From positions 1 through 64,000 of the forward strand of contig JAJPYE010000065.1 in the NCBI GenBank assembly GCA_021205095.1: 64,000 nt of DNA, in the 5' to 3' direction. This document shows, piece after piece, positions 40,553 through 51,019 of this stretch. The stretch's first letter is position 1, and each line of letters opens with the position of its first letter. The stretch is from Oscillospiraceae bacterium (lineage in GTDB: Bacteria > Bacillota > Clostridia > Oscillospirales > Oscillospiraceae). The position numbers and the translations under genes are program-made. The notes below the pieces were generated by a model, which searched no databases, was not told the DNA's origin, and worked only from the letters and a program-made list of their open reading frames with translations.

Positions 40553-42922
40553 ATGAGCTTGATCAAATACCGTGTGCATGAGGTGGCCAAGGATTTTGGC
40601 GTCACCTCCAAGGTCATTACAGAGATCCTGACGCAGTATGCAACTACGCCCAAAAACCATATGCAGGTTTTGGAGGACGAGGAGCTGAGCATCATCTTTG
40701 AATATATGACACAGCACAACCAGGTCGAGAGCATCGCGGAGGTCTATGCGGATACGGCCCCCAAGCAGGAGGAGAAGAAGCCCGCCCAGAAGGGAGGACA
40801 GTCTCAGTCTGCTCAGAAAACAGGCGGCAGAACGGCATCCGCCCCTCAAAAACAGGGTCAGGGCCAGAACCAGGGTCAGAATCAGAGCCAAAATCAAAGC
40901 AAGCAGGCCAAGGCCGAAAAGCCTCATGTTCCAAAGCAAATGCCGCAGAAGAAGGTGGTGGATACCAGGGGTTCCGTCGCCACAAATCTGTCCAAATACG
41001 ATGAACGCTTTGACCGCATGGCAGGGGACAAAGCGGATAAAATGAAGCGCGGCAAGGAAAAAATCGGGAGCCGCAACAAGCGCAACAGCTCCGCTCCCTC
41101 CAGCAGCGCCAAGCGCCGTCAGGAGGAGCGGGAAAAAATGCAGCGCCTCCAGCTTGAGATTGCAAAAAAAGCCCCTACTCGTGTGCAAATACCTGATGAA
41201 ATTTCCGTGCAGGAGCTGGCCGTTCGCATGAAGAAAAGCGGTGCGGAGGTCGTCCGCAAGCTGGTTCATATGGGAGTAATGGCAAGTCTGCCGGATATAA
41301 TAGATTATGACACCGCCGCGTTGGTAGCCATGGAGTTTAACTGCAAGGTGGAGCACGAGGTGGTCGTCACCGTAGAGGAGCGTCTGATAGACGATCACGT
41401 GGATACAGAAGAGGAACTGAAGCCTCGCGCCCCGGTGGTTGTTGTCATGGGCCACGTTGACCATGGTAAGACCTCTCTCTTGGACTATATTCGTCACACC
41501 CGTGTAGCGGAAGGGGAGGCCGGCGGAATTACCCAGGCCATCGGCGCTTATGTCGTGGACATCAACGGCGCGCCCATCACCTTCCTGGACACTCCCGGCC
41601 ATGAGGCGTTTACCTCCATGCGCGCCCGTGGAGCCATGGTGACGGACGTGGCCATCCTGGTGGTGGCCGCCACAGAGGGCATTAAGCCCCAGACCATTGA
41701 ATCCATTAACCATGCCAAGGCTGCCAACATTCCCATTGTGGTAGCGATTAACAAAATGGATATGCCTGGCGCAAACCCTGAACGCGTTAAGCAGCAGCTT
41801 ACCGAATACGAGCTTGTCCCGGAGGAGTGGGGCGGCGACACCATCATCTGCCCGATTTCCGCCAAGACCGGCGAGGGCGTTGAAAATCTGCTGGAAATGC
41901 TGGCCCTTCAAACGGAAATGCTTGGCCTGCGGGCCAATCCCGACAGGGCTGCCAGCGGCGCTGTAATCGAGGCGCGCCTCGACAAAGGCCGCGGCCCGAT
42001 TATGACCGTTCTTGTGCAAAACGGCACGCTGAAGCAGGGCGACGTTATCATCGCCGGTACCGCCGTGGGCCGTGTCCGCGCCATGATAAATGATAAGGGC
42101 CAGCGCGTCACGGAGGCAGGGCCTTCCGTGCCTGTAGAAATTGCCGGCATGAGCGAGGTTCCAAACGCCGGAGACGTGTTCAACGCCGTGGCGGATGAAC
42201 GCATGGCTCGTGAGCTTGTAGAAGAACGCAAGGAAAAAGCGAAGCAAGCCGCCGGTTCCGCCCCCAAAAAGGTTTCTCTGGACGATCTCTTTGCCCGCAT
42301 CCAGCAGGGCGAGATGAAGGACTTCAATATCATCGTCAAGGCCGACGTAAAGGGCAGCGCCGAGGCGGTGAAGGCTTCTCTGGAAAAGCTCTCCAACGAG
42401 GAGGTTCGGGTCAAGGTCATCCACTGCGCCGTGGGCGCAATCAATGAATCGGACGTTATGCTGGCCTCCACCTCCAACGCGGTGATTGTGGGCTTTAACG
42501 TCCGGCCCGACAACGCCGCCAGGGACAACGCCGCCCGCTCCGATGTGGACATTCGGCTCTATCGGGTAATTTACGACTGCATCAACGAGATTGAGTCCGC
42601 CATGAAGGGTATGCTGGCCCCGAAATTCCAGGAGAAAATTATCGGTCACGCCGAGGTTCGCCAGACCTACAAGGTCTCCAAAGTGGGAACCGTCTGCGGC
42701 TGCTATGTGCTGGACGGCAAGATTCAGCGCAACTGCCAGGTTCGCGTCCTGCGGGACAATATTGTTATCTTTGAGGGGAATCTGGCCTCCCTGCGCCGCT
42801 TCAAGGACGACGTCCGCGAGGTAGCCTCTGGCTATGAGTGTGGTATGCAGGTGGAAAAATATAACGACATCAAGGAGCTTGACGTGATAGAGTGCTTTAT
42901 CATGGAGCAGATTAATGCCTAA
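40553..42922 (+). CDS. infB: Translation initiation factor IF-2
   Basis: 789 residues. An IF2_N domain (1-55) is followed by a Gln/Ser/Lys-rich low-complexity linker (about 65-200), a second IF2_N module, and the G domain with [20 protein letters not shown] and NKMD. The C-terminal domains bind formyl-methionyl-tRNA. It overlaps rbfA by eight bases. Confidence 0.97.
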   Translation: MSLIKYRVHEVAKDFGVTSKVITEILTQYATTPKNHMQVLEDEELSIIFEYMTQHNQVESIAEVYADTAPKQEEKKPAQKGGQSQSAQKTGGRTASAPQKQGQGQNQGQNQSQNQSKQAKAEKPHVPKQMPQKKVVDTRGSVATNLSKYDERFDRMAGDKADKMKRGKEKIGSRNKRNSSAPSSSAKRRQEEREKMQRLQLEIAKKAPTRVQIPDEISVQELAVRMKKSGAEVVRKLVHMGVMASLPDIIDYDTAALVAMEFNCKVEHEVVVTVEERLIDDHVDTEEELKPRAPVVVVMGHVDHGKTSLLDYIRHTRVAEGEAGGITQAIGAYVVDINGAPITFLDTPGHEAFTSMRARGAMVTDVAILVVAATEGIKPQTIESINHAKAANIPIVVAINKMDMPGANPERVKQQLTEYELVPEEWGGDTIICPISAKTGEGVENLLEMLALQTEMLGLRANPDRAASGAVIEARLDKGRGPIMTVLVQNGTLKQGDVIIAGTAVGRVRAMINDKGQRVTEAGPSVPVEIAGMSEVPNAGDVFNAVADERMARELVEERKEKAKQAAGSAPKKVSLDDLFARIQQGEMKDFNIIVKADVKGSAEAVKASLEKLSNEEVRVKVIHCAVGAINESDVMLASTSNAVIVGFNVRPDNAARDNAARSDVDIRLYRVIYDCINEIESAMKGMLAPKFQEKIIGHAEVRQTYKVSKVGTVCGCYVLDGKIQRNCQVRVLRDNIVIFEGNLASLRRFKDDVREVASGYECGMQVEKYNDIKELDVIECFIMEQINA

Positions 42923-43283
42923 TTATCATATTGACAGAATCAACGACGATATTCGCCGCGTCCTTGTGGAAAAGCTTCGGGAGGTAAAAGACCCCCGCAT
43001 CCAGCAGGGAGCCATGGTGACGATCACTCACACGGAGACTACGAGAGATCTTCGTTATTGCAAGGTATATGTGAGTGTTCTGGGAGAATTTAACGAAAAG
43101 GAAATGCTGCGGGGGCTGCGCTCTGTCGCGGGGTACCTGCGGCGGGAGCTGGGCCGAAGCCTGGATTTGCGCTACACCCCAGAGCTGACCTTTCAGCTTG
43201 ACGATTCCATTGCCCATGGGGCATATATCAACCGCATTATCAACGATTTGGACATTCAACATGACGACGATGACACTGAATGA
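42915..43283 (+). CDS. rbfA: 30S ribosome-binding factor A
   Basis: 122 residues with the RbfA KH-like fold; [25 protein letters not shown] region and the [20 protein letters not shown] stretch are typical. It ends in an acidic tail HDDDDTE. It helps 16S rRNA 5' maturation. Both ends overlap neighbouring genes, so translation is coupled. Confidence 0.93.
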   Translation: MPNYHIDRINDDIRRVLVEKLREVKDPRIQQGAMVTITHTETTRDLRYCKVYVSVLGEFNEKEMLRGLRSVAGYLRRELGRSLDLRYTPELTFQLDDSIAHGAYINRIINDLDIQHDDDDTE

Positions 43284-44208
43284 CTGTATAACCTATTTGA
43301 ACGAACACAACGGATATTTGCTGGTGACGCATATCCACCCGGACGGCGACACGCTTGGCAGTGCCGCCGCCCTTTGTCATATGCTCCGGCGTATGGGCAA
43401 AACCGCTTTTGTGTACGATAACCCGGAGACCACAGAGCGCTATAGCCGCTGGACTGCGCCCTATATCGCCCCTGCCGGATTTGAACCCGCCTGTATCGTC
43501 ACCATAGATCTGGCGGCGGAGAACCTCTTTCCCAGAGGCTTCTGCGGTGGGACTGTCGGCCTTTGTATCGATCACCACCCCACCAATACCAGCTATGCGG
43601 AAAATCTCCTGTGCCAGCCAAATAAGGCCTCCTGCGGGGAAATTATTCTGCAGCTTGCCAATGAGATGCTCGGCGGCCCGGACAAGGACGAAGCCGATCT
43701 TCTGTATATGGCTGTCAGCACGGACTGCGGCTGCTTTGTCTATGCAAATACCACAGCGGAGACCCATCGGGCTGCCGCCCAGCTTATTGAGGCGGGGGCC
43801 GATCATAAGCAGCTCAATATCCAGCTTTTCCGGGCCACCTCCTTTGCAAGACTGACGCTGGAAGGGATGATATTTGTGGGGCTGAAACGCTTTGGCCCCG
43901 ATAAGTCTGTGACTGTGGCCACCGTCACGCTGGATATGATGGAACGTTCCGGCGCCACGGAAGACGACTGCGATGATTTGGCTTCTCTGGCCGGGCGTGT
44001 GGCAGGAAGCAGGGTTTCCGTCACAATTCGGGAAATGAAGCCAGGCCACTGCAAGATAAGTATGCGCAGCGGGCCGATGTTTGACTCCTCCGCCATTTGT
44101 GCGCTGCACGGGGGCGGCGGCCACCGCATGGCTTCCGGCTGTACCATAGACGCCGGGCCGGAGGAGGCTTGCGAGATATTGGTGCGGGAGATATTGGAGG
44201 AGCTTTAA
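43261..44208 (+). CDS. nrnA: Bifunctional oligoribonuclease / pAp phosphatase NrnA (DHH family)
   Basis: 315 residues. [15 protein letters not shown], the DHHPTN motif and the C-terminal DHHA1 signature [10 protein letters not shown] are intact metal and substrate sites. NrnA degrades short RNA and pAp. The start is taken at 43261, inside the end of rbfA; an ATG at 43270 is equally possible, as there is no clear ribosome binding site. Confidence 0.92.
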   Translation: MTTMTLNDCITYLNEHNGYLLVTHIHPDGDTLGSAAALCHMLRRMGKTAFVYDNPETTERYSRWTAPYIAPAGFEPACIVTIDLAAENLFPRGFCGGTVGLCIDHHPTNTSYAENLLCQPNKASCGEIILQLANEMLGGPDKDEADLLYMAVSTDCGCFVYANTTAETHRAAAQLIEAGADHKQLNIQLFRATSFARLTLEGMIFVGLKRFGPDKSVTVATVTLDMMERSGATEDDCDDLASLAGRVAGSRVSVTIREMKPGHCKISMRSGPMFDSSAICALHGGGGHRMASGCTIDAGPEEACEILVREILEEL

Positions 44209-44906
44209 TGGACGGTATTCTTCTGGTAGACAAACCCGCCGAGTGGACAAGCATGGACGTGTGCGCCCATCTGCGGGGCGTGCTGCATGAAAAACATATT
44301 GGACATACCGGCACCTTAGACCCCAATGCCACGGGCCTTTTGGTTGTTCTGACCGGGAAAGGAACAAAAGCCGCGAAATACGCTGAAAACGATAAAAAGG
44401 AATACCATGCCCGCCTCCGTTTGGGTGTCAGAACAGACACCCAGGACATATGGGGAAATGTTATAGCACAGACGGAGCAGACTTTGACAGCATCGGAGAT
44501 AGAGACAGCACTGGAAGGGCTGCGGGGCAATATTATGCAGACGCCGCCTATGTATTCCGCCATAAAGATACGGGGCAAGAAGCTCTATGAAATCGCCCGC
44601 CGGGGCGGGGAAGTACATCGTGACCCACGGCCTGTCACTATTTATCGCCTGGAGCTAACGGAGAAGGATGAAAATGGGGACTGGGGCCTTATTATCGAGT
44701 GTTCCAAGGGTACTTATATCCGCACCCTCTGCGACAGCATTGGGGACGCTTTGGGCTGCGGCGGCTGCATGAGCGCTCTGCGCCGTACGCGAGCCGGGGC
44801 CTTTCATATTTCTCAAGCACACACGCTGGAGGAAATACGAGAAGCCCCGGAGGAATACATTCTTCCGCTGACGCTCTTAACAGGGGAGGCGGCAAGCCGT
44901 GAATGA
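44208..44906 (+). CDS. truB: tRNA pseudouridine-55 synthase
   Basis: 232 residues. The catalytic aspartate is in [31 protein letters not shown] and the [10 protein letters not shown] motif are further TruB marks. The C-terminus is short, lacking a full PUA domain, as in several Firmicutes. TTGGAGGAG lies before the ATG, which shares a base with the nrnA stop. Confidence 0.95.
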   Translation: MDGILLVDKPAEWTSMDVCAHLRGVLHEKHIGHTGTLDPNATGLLVVLTGKGTKAAKYAENDKKEYHARLRLGVRTDTQDIWGNVIAQTEQTLTASEIETALEGLRGNIMQTPPMYSAIKIRGKKLYEIARRGGEVHRDPRPVTIYRLELTEKDENGDWGLIIECSKGTYIRTLCDSIGDALGCGGCMSALRRTRAGAFHISQAHTLEEIREAPEEYILPLTLLTGEAASRE

Positions 44907-45819
44907 GACAGGCGACATGAAGCGCGTGGTGGCGCTGGGCTTTTTCGACGGCGTACACCTGGGGCATCAGGCGCTGATGAAGAAAACTGTGAAGAGGGCC
45001 GCTGAAATCGGGGCCAAACCGTCGGTTATATCCTTTGACGCCCACCCGGATACCTTTGTCCATGGAAAGGAAGTGCCGCTGCTGGGCAGCGTGGCCGACC
45101 GCAAGGGACTTATCTCCCGCATGGGTGGGATAGACGATATTATCATGCTCCACTTCGACCGCCGATTTATGCAAATGCCCTGGGAAGCTTTTCTCCGCTC
45201 TGTGAAGGACGATCTGGGAGCTGTCCATCTCGTCATGGGACGGGACTTCTCCTGCGGATGGAAGGGAGAAGGAACTTCAGATAAAATTGCCGTCTGGTGC
45301 AAACAGAATGATATAGGCTGCGATATTGTGGAGGAAGTCGTCGTTGATGGCGTGATTGTCAGCTCCACCTATATCCGCAAGCTGGTTGCGGAAGGAGACA
45401 TGGAACTAGCCGCCCGGTATCTGGGGCATCCCCATACCCTGACGGACACTGTCGGATATGGCTATAAAATTGGCCGAAGCATTGGAGCGCCGACTATTAA
45501 TACCCGCATCCCGGAAGGCGTGCTGGAGCCAAAGCACGGAGTCTATGCAACCCGTGTCTGGCTGGCGGAGGGGCCGAAACCGGCGGTGACAAACGTAGGC
45601 GTACGGCCCACCTTTGATGGCAACGGCCATGTGACTGTGGAATCCAACATCCTGGATTTTGAGGGCCGCCTATATGGCTCTCAGGTGCGGCTGGAATTTC
45701 TGAAATTTCTGAGGGAAGAAACTCGCTTTCCTTCGCCGGAGGCGCTTGGAAAACAGATACAAAGGGATATTCTGGAAACGCAGGCATACTTTGCCCAATC
45801 GGAGACTGGGACAACATGA
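44899..45819 (+). CDS. ribF: Riboflavin kinase / FAD synthetase
   Basis: 306 residues. FAD synthetase part (1-180) with ALGFFDGVHLGHQALM; riboflavin kinase part (about 185-300) with GYGYKIGRSIGAPTINT and KHGVYATRVWL. It makes FMN and FAD. The GTG start at 44899 has GGGGAGG nine bases upstream and overlaps truB by eight bases. Confidence 0.95.
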   Translation: MNETGDMKRVVALGFFDGVHLGHQALMKKTVKRAAEIGAKPSVISFDAHPDTFVHGKEVPLLGSVADRKGLISRMGGIDDIIMLHFDRRFMQMPWEAFLRSVKDDLGAVHLVMGRDFSCGWKGEGTSDKIAVWCKQNDIGCDIVEEVVVDGVIVSSTYIRKLVAEGDMELAARYLGHPHTLTDTVGYGYKIGRSIGAPTINTRIPEGVLEPKHGVYATRVWLAEGPKPAVTNVGVRPTFDGNGHVTVESNILDFEGRLYGSQVRLEFLKFLREETRFPSPEALGKQIQRDILETQAYFAQSETGTT

Positions 45820-46331
45820 GAATACTTGGCATCGATCCGGGCATCGGAACGGTTGGGTTCGGCGTCATTGATACCGAACGGGGGAAAAACACCTATGTCG
45901 CCTGCGGGGTCATCACTACGCCGCCAAACACGGCCCTATCGCCCAGACTGGATATGATATACAACGACCTTAACGAGATCATTGTCACCTTCGCCCCGGC
46001 GGAGATCGCGGTGGAGGAGCTGTTCTTCTCCAAGAATATCACTACCGGCATTGCCGTAGCCCACGGGCGGGGGGTTATCCTGCTCAGCGCCTATCGCAGC
46101 GGTGTGCCTGTCTTTGAATATACCCCCATGCAGGTCAAGCAGGCGGTGGTGGGCTATGGCGGGGCGCAGAAGCGGCAGGTCATCTATATGGTTCAGAAGC
46201 TGCTGCAAATGTCCAAGCCTCCCAGGCCGGACGACGCAGCGGACGCTCTGGCGCTGGCCATATGCCATGCCAGGAGCCGAACAAGCTCCCTTACAGAGGA
46301 AGGAGGGTATGATCCGTGTTCTACCATTTGA
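45816..46331 (+). CDS. ruvC: Holliday junction resolvase RuvC
   Basis: 171 residues. RILGIDPGIGTVGFGV carries the first catalytic Asp, AVEELFFSKN the Glu, and RPDDAADALALAICHA the last acidic residues. It cuts Holliday junctions. It overlaps both ribF and ruvA, so ruvCAB is joined to the nusA operon with no visible terminator. Confidence 0.95.
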   Translation: MRILGIDPGIGTVGFGVIDTERGKNTYVACGVITTPPNTALSPRLDMIYNDLNEIIVTFAPAEIAVEELFFSKNITTGIAVAHGRGVILLSAYRSGVPVFEYTPMQVKQAVVGYGGAQKRQVIYMVQKLLQMSKPPRPDDAADALALAICHARSRTSSLTEEGGYDPCSTI

Positions 46332-46921
46332 CGGGAACTGTATCCGATCTGGAGCCGAATCTGGCGGTGATCGACTGCGGCGGTATTGGTTTTGCGGTAA
46401 ATGTGTCTACCAACACCATGAGCCGCCTGAATCGTGGCTCACAGGCGAGGCTGTATATTCGTGAGCTGATACGGGAGGATGCTTTCGACCTATACGGTTT
46501 TGGCACAATGGCGGAAAAGCATTGCTTTGAGATGCTGCTGGCTGTGTCGGGTGTAGGGCCAAAGGCGGCGCTGGCCATTTTGTCCGTCAACACGCCGGAG
46601 GGCGTCAGTATGGCGGTGCTGACAGATGATGAAAAGGCGCTGACTGCCGCTGCTGGCGTAGGAAAACGCCTGGCCCAGCGGATCATCCTGGAGCTGAAGG
46701 ACAAGCTGAAGAAGCAAGCTGAAGAGTTGTCTCTGCCTGCGAGCGATCCGTATATTCCGACAGGAGAGGAAGGACACTCCAAGCTGGCAGATGTGACCTC
46801 CGCGCTGACGGTTCTTGGTTATAACCGATCTGAATGTGCGGCAGCCCTGCGGGGTCTGGATCTGGAAAACCTGTCCTTGGAGGAGGCAATTCGAGCCGCC
46901 CTGCGGAATATGATGAAGTAA
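46316..46921 (+). CDS. ruvA: Holliday junction branch migration protein RuvA
   Basis: 201 residues with a GTG start after GGAGGG. N-terminal OB fold (MFYHLTGTVSDLEPNLAVID), tandem helix-hairpin-helix motifs (SGVGPKAALAIL; GVGKRLAQRIILELKDKL) and a C-terminal RuvB-contact domain. It loads RuvB on junction DNA. Confidence 0.95.
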   Translation: MFYHLTGTVSDLEPNLAVIDCGGIGFAVNVSTNTMSRLNRGSQARLYIRELIREDAFDLYGFGTMAEKHCFEMLLAVSGVGPKAALAILSVNTPEGVSMAVLTDDEKALTAAAGVGKRLAQRIILELKDKLKKQAEELSLPASDPYIPTGEEGHSKLADVTSALTVLGYNRSECAAALRGLDLENLSLEEAIRAALRNMMK

Positions 46922-46939
46922 AAAGGGGGGAGGAACGCT

Positions 46940-47977
46940 TTGAGTATTAGCTTTTCTGGTGACGCGCCGGAGCTTGTTACTACCGCCGCCTCTTTGCCGG
47001 AGGATGCAGCGGAAGCATCCCTGCGGCCAAAATACCTGGCAGACTATACAGGTCAGGAAAAAGCAAAGGAAAACCTTGCCGTTTTTATCCAGGCTGCAAA
47101 AATGCGAAACGAACCGCTGGATCATGTTCTTCTCCACGGCCCGCCTGGGTTGGGCAAAACCACGCTGGCCGGCGTCATTGCGAACGAAATGGGCGTTAAT
47201 ATGCGCATTACCTCCGGCCCAGCTATTGAAAAGCCGGGGGATTTGGTCGCCCTTTTGACCAATTTGCAGGAAAATGATATTTTGTTTTTAGATGAAATAC
47301 ATCGGCTGAATCGCTCTGTGGAGGAGATTTTATACCCCGCCATGGAGGATTACGCCATTGACATCATTCTGGGGAAAGGCCCCTCCGCCAATTCCATACG
47401 CCTTGACCTGCCCCATTTTACCCTGATTGGTGCTACCACCCGCTCCGGGCAGCTTTCCGCCCCGCTGAGGGATCGTTTTGGCGTCAATCTCCGGCTGGAG
47501 CTTTACAGCACGGAGGAGCTGCGCCGCATCATTGAGCGCAGCGCCGCTATATTAGAAATCGACATCGAGCCGGATGGGGCGGTCGAGATTGCCTCCCGCA
47601 GCCGGGGAACGCCTCGTATTGCCAATCGGATGCTCCGCCGGGTACGCGATTTTGCTCAGGTGAAGGGGACGGGTGTTATTACCAAAGAAATTGCGGAGGA
47701 GGCGCTTTTGCGACTGGAGGTGGACAAGGCGGGGTTAGACAACATTGACCGGCGTATGCTGCGCAGCATTATAGAGCTGTATAACGGCGGCCCGGTGGGT
47801 TTGGAGGCGCTGGCCGCAACCATCAATGAAGAGGCCGTTACCCTGGAGGACGTTTACGAACCATTTTTGCTTCAGCAGGGATTTCTAACCCGTACCATGC
47901 GGGGACGCTGCGTCACAAAAAAAGCCTATGACCATCTGGGAATCGCGTATTTGGGGCAGCAGGAAATGGATATGTAA
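46940..47977 (+). CDS. ruvB: Holliday junction helicase RuvB
   Basis: 345 residues with a TTG start after [21 protein letters not shown], Walker [11 protein letters not shown], Walker [10 protein letters not shown], sensor [18 protein letters not shown] and the C-terminal winged helix with [10 protein letters not shown] are typical. It is the branch-migration motor. Confidence 0.96.
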   Translation: MSISFSGDAPELVTTAASLPEDAAEASLRPKYLADYTGQEKAKENLAVFIQAAKMRNEPLDHVLLHGPPGLGKTTLAGVIANEMGVNMRITSGPAIEKPGDLVALLTNLQENDILFLDEIHRLNRSVEEILYPAMEDYAIDIILGKGPSANSIRLDLPHFTLIGATTRSGQLSAPLRDRFGVNLRLELYSTEELRRIIERSAAILEIDIEPDGAVEIASRSRGTPRIANRMLRRVRDFAQVKGTGVITKEIAEEALLRLEVDKAGLDNIDRRMLRSIIELYNGGPVGLEALAATINEEAVTLEDVYEPFLLQQGFLTRTMRGRCVTKKAYDHLGIAYLGQQEMDM

Positions 47978-48051
47978 GACCATATGTCTCCTTTCTTGAA
48001 ATTCTAAGGATATTTTTTTGGCAATTTTGTGTGTTTTTTGAGAAAAAAGAC

Positions 48052-48079
48052 TTGACTTCCTCGCGCGTTGTTATATAAT
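48052..48079 (+). promoter_or_regulatory. Promoter of the SigH-like gene
   Basis: TTGACT (48052-48057), 16-base spacer, TATAAT (48074-48079). RNA would begin near 48086, leaving a leader of only about 18 bases with no Shine-Dalgarno sequence. Confidence 0.6.
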
Positions 48080-48103
48080 TATAGGCATAATGACATAATA
48101 GTG

Positions 48104-48709
48104 ATGAATTATTCAAAAACTTCTGACGAAGAACTACAAGCGCTGGCCCGTGTTCAGCAGAGCGGGGCAGAGGAGGCTTTGGCGAAGCGTTATGTGCGTT
48201 TAGTACGCGCTTGTGCCAGACCGTATTTCCTTGTCGGCGGCGATGGCGAGGATCTCATCCAGGAAGGGATGCTTGGCCTGTTGTCTGCCATTCGCGGGTT
48301 TGACCCACAAAAAGGTCAGTCCTTTCGGGCCTATGCCCAAAGCTGTATTCAAAATCGCATAAAATCGGCTATCCGCAGCGCGGGTCGACGAAAACATTCC
48401 CCGTTGAACGATGGCCTTTCCTTAGACGAAGTCCTCTCAAATGAATCCCAGTCCCTAGGTGTCCATTTTTTCCAGCAGAGTCCTGAGGAGCAGGTTCTAG
48501 CAAGAGAGACCGAAAAAGAATTTATCACTGCCTATTCGCAGCGCCTGTCAGGATTTGAGGCGCAGATTCTTGATCTGTATCTGGACGGCCTATCATATGA
48601 AGAAATGGCTGAACGATCTGGTCGGGATACAAAGGCGGTTGACAACGCCATCCAGCGTATAAGACGCAAGTTGGCAAAGCTCTCCTCAGGCGAAAACAGC
48701 GAAAGCTGA
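48104..48709 (+). CDS. SigH-like sigma-70 family factor
   Basis: 201 residues. Region 2 (DLIQEGMLGLLSAIRGFDPQKG, then FRAYAQSCIQNRIKSAIRSAGR) and region 4 (LDLYLDGLSYEEMAERSGR) give a two-domain factor of the SigH/RpoD type, without region 3. SigH starts sporulation in Bacillus; here the gene lies after ruvB rather than beside the nusG region, so the name is provisional. The ATG at 48104 has no ribosome binding site; a GTG just before it is an alternative. Confidence 0.8.
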   Translation: MNYSKTSDEELQALARVQQSGAEEALAKRYVRLVRACARPYFLVGGDGEDLIQEGMLGLLSAIRGFDPQKGQSFRAYAQSCIQNRIKSAIRSAGRRKHSPLNDGLSLDEVLSNESQSLGVHFFQQSPEEQVLARETEKEFITAYSQRLSGFEAQILDLYLDGLSYEEMAERSGRDTKAVDNAIQRIRRKLAKLSSGENSES

Positions 48710-48762
48710 TCGCATATAATACTTGCCCAATTTGGGAAAATTTTCTAAAGAGAGGACCAAAA

Positions 48763-49044
48763 ATGTACCAAGACAAGACCCTTGTATGCAAGGAATGTGG
48801 CCAGGAATTTGTGTTCACCGCCGGTGAGCAGGAGTTTTATGCAGAGCGCGGCTTCCAGAACGAGCCTCAGCGTTGCAAGGCCTGCCGTGATGCCCGTAAG
48901 GCGGCCTCCCGCGGCCCCCGCGAGTACTTCACCGCCACCTGCGCCGCTTGCGGCGGAGAAGCCCGTGTTCCCTTTGAACCCAAGAGTGATCGCCCTGTAT
49001 ATTGCAGCGAGTGCTTCGCTCGTATGCGTTCCGGCGAGATGTAA
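48763..49044 (+). CDS. Small zinc-ribbon protein
   Basis: 93 residues with two zinc modules: CKECGQEF with CKACRDARK, and CAACGGEARV with CSECFARM. It matches the small probable zinc-ribbon (zf-trcl) family found widely in Firmicutes and has no assigned function. The codon use and AGAGAGGA site suggest strong expression. It follows the SigH-like gene by 53 bases and ends in a clear terminator. Confidence 0.8.
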   Translation: MYQDKTLVCKECGQEFVFTAGEQEFYAERGFQNEPQRCKACRDARKAASRGPREYFTATCAACGGEARVPFEPKSDRPVYCSECFARMRSGEM

Positions 49045-49058
49045 GTTTGTCCTGAAAA

Positions 49059-49087
49059 GGGGCTGCGTGAAGCGCAGTCCCTTTTTT
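49059..49087 (+). terminator. Rho-independent terminator after the zinc-ribbon gene
   Basis: GGGGCTGCG (49059-49067) pairs with CGCAGTCCC (49073-49081), including one GU pair, and is followed by TTTTTT. Confidence 0.88.
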
Positions 49088-49240
49088 AGTGTCTGTTTAC
49101 CTTTCCAAACATGCGGCAAAACGCCCTCGCTGGGTTTGATGCAGCGTTGAAAATAAATTTTGAAGCCTGGATAAAATATCGGCCTGGCCGGCAGCGGGCT
49201 GGATTTTTTTCAGTTAAACCGTATTTGGATGAATTTTGTG

Positions 49241-49269
49241 TTGAAATCTTGAATAGGAATGGGTATAAT
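49241..49269 (+). promoter_or_regulatory. Promoter of the DUF1858 gene
   Basis: TTGAAA (49241-49246), 17-base spacer, perfect TATAAT (49264-49269). Confidence 0.7.
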
Positions 49270-49304
49270 AGACTCAATCACTATGAAATTGGAGGGTCTC
49301 TATT

Positions 49305-49511
49305 ATGTATGAGGTCACAAAAGATACTATTGTCTACGATGTAATGCTTAACGCCCCCGCAACGCAGCCTTTGTTTGAGCGCATTGGGATGCACTGCCTG
49401 GGCTGTGCTTATGCCACAGGTGAGAGCATTGAACAGGCTTGCCTTGTCCATGGCGTAGATGTAGACGGATTTGTCAACGAGGTCAACGACTTTATCGCCG
49501 CCCATGCCTGA
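49305..49511 (+). CDS. DUF1858 domain protein (hybrid-cluster-associated redox disulfide type)
   Basis: 68 residues. ITKDTIVYDVM-type start (here VTKDTIVYDVMLNAP) and MHCLGCAYATGESIEQAC match the small DUF1858 family, related to the N-terminal domain of the di-iron repair protein ScdA. The CxxC in HCLGC is probably redox active. TTGGAGGG precedes the ATG. It is a single-gene unit between a strong promoter and a terminator. Confidence 0.85.
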   Translation: MYEVTKDTIVYDVMLNAPATQPLFERIGMHCLGCAYATGESIEQACLVHGVDVDGFVNEVNDFIAAHA

Positions 49512-49517
49512 TGGATG

Positions 49518-49541
49518 CGGCGGACGTATCCCGCCGTTTTT
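49518..49541 (+). terminator. Terminator of the DUF1858 gene, abutting the next start codon
   Basis: CGGCGG (49518-49523), 7-base loop, CCGCCG (49531-49536), then TTTTT ending directly at the ATG at 49542. Confidence 0.65.
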
Positions 49542-50975
49542 ATGAACATGACAATACATTTATCCCCCCGGCTGGAGGCGGTCGCGCAGGCCGTGCCGCC
49601 GGGGGCCTGCGTTATTGATGTGGGAACCGATCATGCCCGCCTGCCTGTTTGGTTGGTGCAATCAGGTCGCGTTCGTCGTGCGATTGCCACAGATCTGCGT
49701 TCCGGCCCCCTGGAGGGGGCGGCGGCACTGATTGCCAAAACTGGTCTGGAGAGCTGCATTTCTCTGCGTCTGACAGACGGCCTTTCCGGCCTGGGGCCGG
49801 AGGACGGAGACACAGTAGTCATTGCCGGGATGGGCGGGGAGACCATGATCTCCATCCTGTCCGCCGCCCCCTGGACAAAACAGGGAACTCTGTTAATTTT
49901 GGAGCCGCAAACCAAGCAGGCTGAGCTGCGAAGGTACCTGCTGGAAAACGGCTACGCCGTTATTTCTGAACGGCTGGTAAGAGACGCCGGGCGGATTTAT
50001 CCTGTTCTGACCGTTCTGGGCGGCGATTCCCCGGCCTATTCTCAGGCGGAGCTATATACCGGCCTGTATGAACAGATTGGTGGCGACCCGCTTTTTGACG
50101 AATACCTGGCCCGCCTGACGTCTCGGATGACCCAGGCCGCTCCCTATGACGACAGAGCGGCGGAAATATTGAACGAATTGCAAGCCATGAAAAGGAGGCG
50201 TATGCCTATGACAACGGTACAGGAAATTTTTTCTTTTTTGGCGCAGAAGGCCCCGGTAGAGCAAAAGCTGGATTTTGACAACGTAGGGCTTTTGGTGGGC
50301 CGAGGGAACCGGGAGGTACATCGGGTGCTGACGGCGTTGGACATCGTGGATGAGGTAATAGACGAGGCGGCTGCCATGGGCGCGGAGCTGATTGTCAGCC
50401 ACCACCCCCTGTTTTTCGATTTGAAATCCGTGACAGACGGCACCTGGACAGGCCGCCGAACCCTGACCCTGGCGGAAAATCGCATAGCGGCGATTTGTAT
50501 GCACACAAATCTGGACGCGGCGGAGGGCGGCGTGAACGACGCGCTGATGGCGGCGTTGGGCGGACGCGTCACCGGCCAGCTTGACCCGGCGTCCGGCATT
50601 GGACGGGTGGGCAAGCTGGCAGGGGAGATGCCGTTTTCTCAATTCCTGCCGCTGGTAAAATCCGCCCTGGCCTCCAATGGCCTGCGGTATCACGATGCTG
50701 GGCGGCCTGTGAAGCGGCTGGCCGTGTGCGGCGGCTCCGGCGGCGGAGAGATTGATTTGGCATACCAGGCTGGATGCGACACCTATGTTACCGCCGATGT
50801 GAAATACGACCAGTTTTTAGAGGCAAAGCACCTTGGCATAAACCTGATTGACGCCGACCATTTCTGCACGGAAAATGTGGTTGTTCCCGTCCTTGCAGAT
50901 TGGCTACGGGAGGCGTTTCCTGGGCTGGAGGTTCATATTGCCAAATCCCACGGGCAGACGGCCCAATTTTATTGA
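49542..50975 (+). CDS. TrmK - Nif3-like fusion protein
   Basis: 477 residues combining two proteins that are separate neighbours in Bacillus (yqfN and yqfO). Residues 1-222 are TrmK, the tRNA adenine-22 N1 methyltransferase: LSPRLEAVAQAVPPGACVID and DVGTDHARLP, with NPPY-type region replaced by IAGMGGETM. Residues 223-477 are a Nif3-like dinuclear metal protein (DFDNVGLLVG, VSHHPLFF, MHTNLDAAEGGVNDAL, DADHFCTE). AAAGGAGG at 50191-50198 and an ATG at 50208 are still present at the junction, so Nif3 alone could also be made. No ribosome binding site is visible for the first start; an ATG at 49548 is an alternative. Confidence 0.85.
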   Translation: MNMTIHLSPRLEAVAQAVPPGACVIDVGTDHARLPVWLVQSGRVRRAIATDLRSGPLEGAAALIAKTGLESCISLRLTDGLSGLGPEDGDTVVIAGMGGETMISILSAAPWTKQGTLLILEPQTKQAELRRYLLENGYAVISERLVRDAGRIYPVLTVLGGDSPAYSQAELYTGLYEQIGGDPLFDEYLARLTSRMTQAAPYDDRAAEILNELQAMKRRRMPMTTVQEIFSFLAQKAPVEQKLDFDNVGLLVGRGNREVHRVLTALDIVDEVIDEAAAMGAELIVSHHPLFFDLKSVTDGTWTGRRTLTLAENRIAAICMHTNLDAAEGGVNDALMAALGGRVTGQLDPASGIGRVGKLAGEMPFSQFLPLVKSALASNGLRYHDAGRPVKRLAVCGGSGGGEIDLAYQAGCDTYVTADVKYDQFLEAKHLGINLIDADHFCTENVVVPVLADWLREAFPGLEVHIAKSHGQTAQFY

Positions 50976-51019
50976 GAACCTGTGAATACAGGTTCTAAAC
51001 GTTTGCGGGCGAAACCCTG

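Noticed and set aside
40418-42649. 743-codon minus-strand frame across infB
   Set aside because: Antisense to IF-2, whose motifs are complete.
49182-49208. GC-rich imperfect hairpin followed by seven Ts, as a possible small RNA terminator
   Set aside because: The stem has several mismatches and no promoter was found between it and the terminator at 49059-49087.
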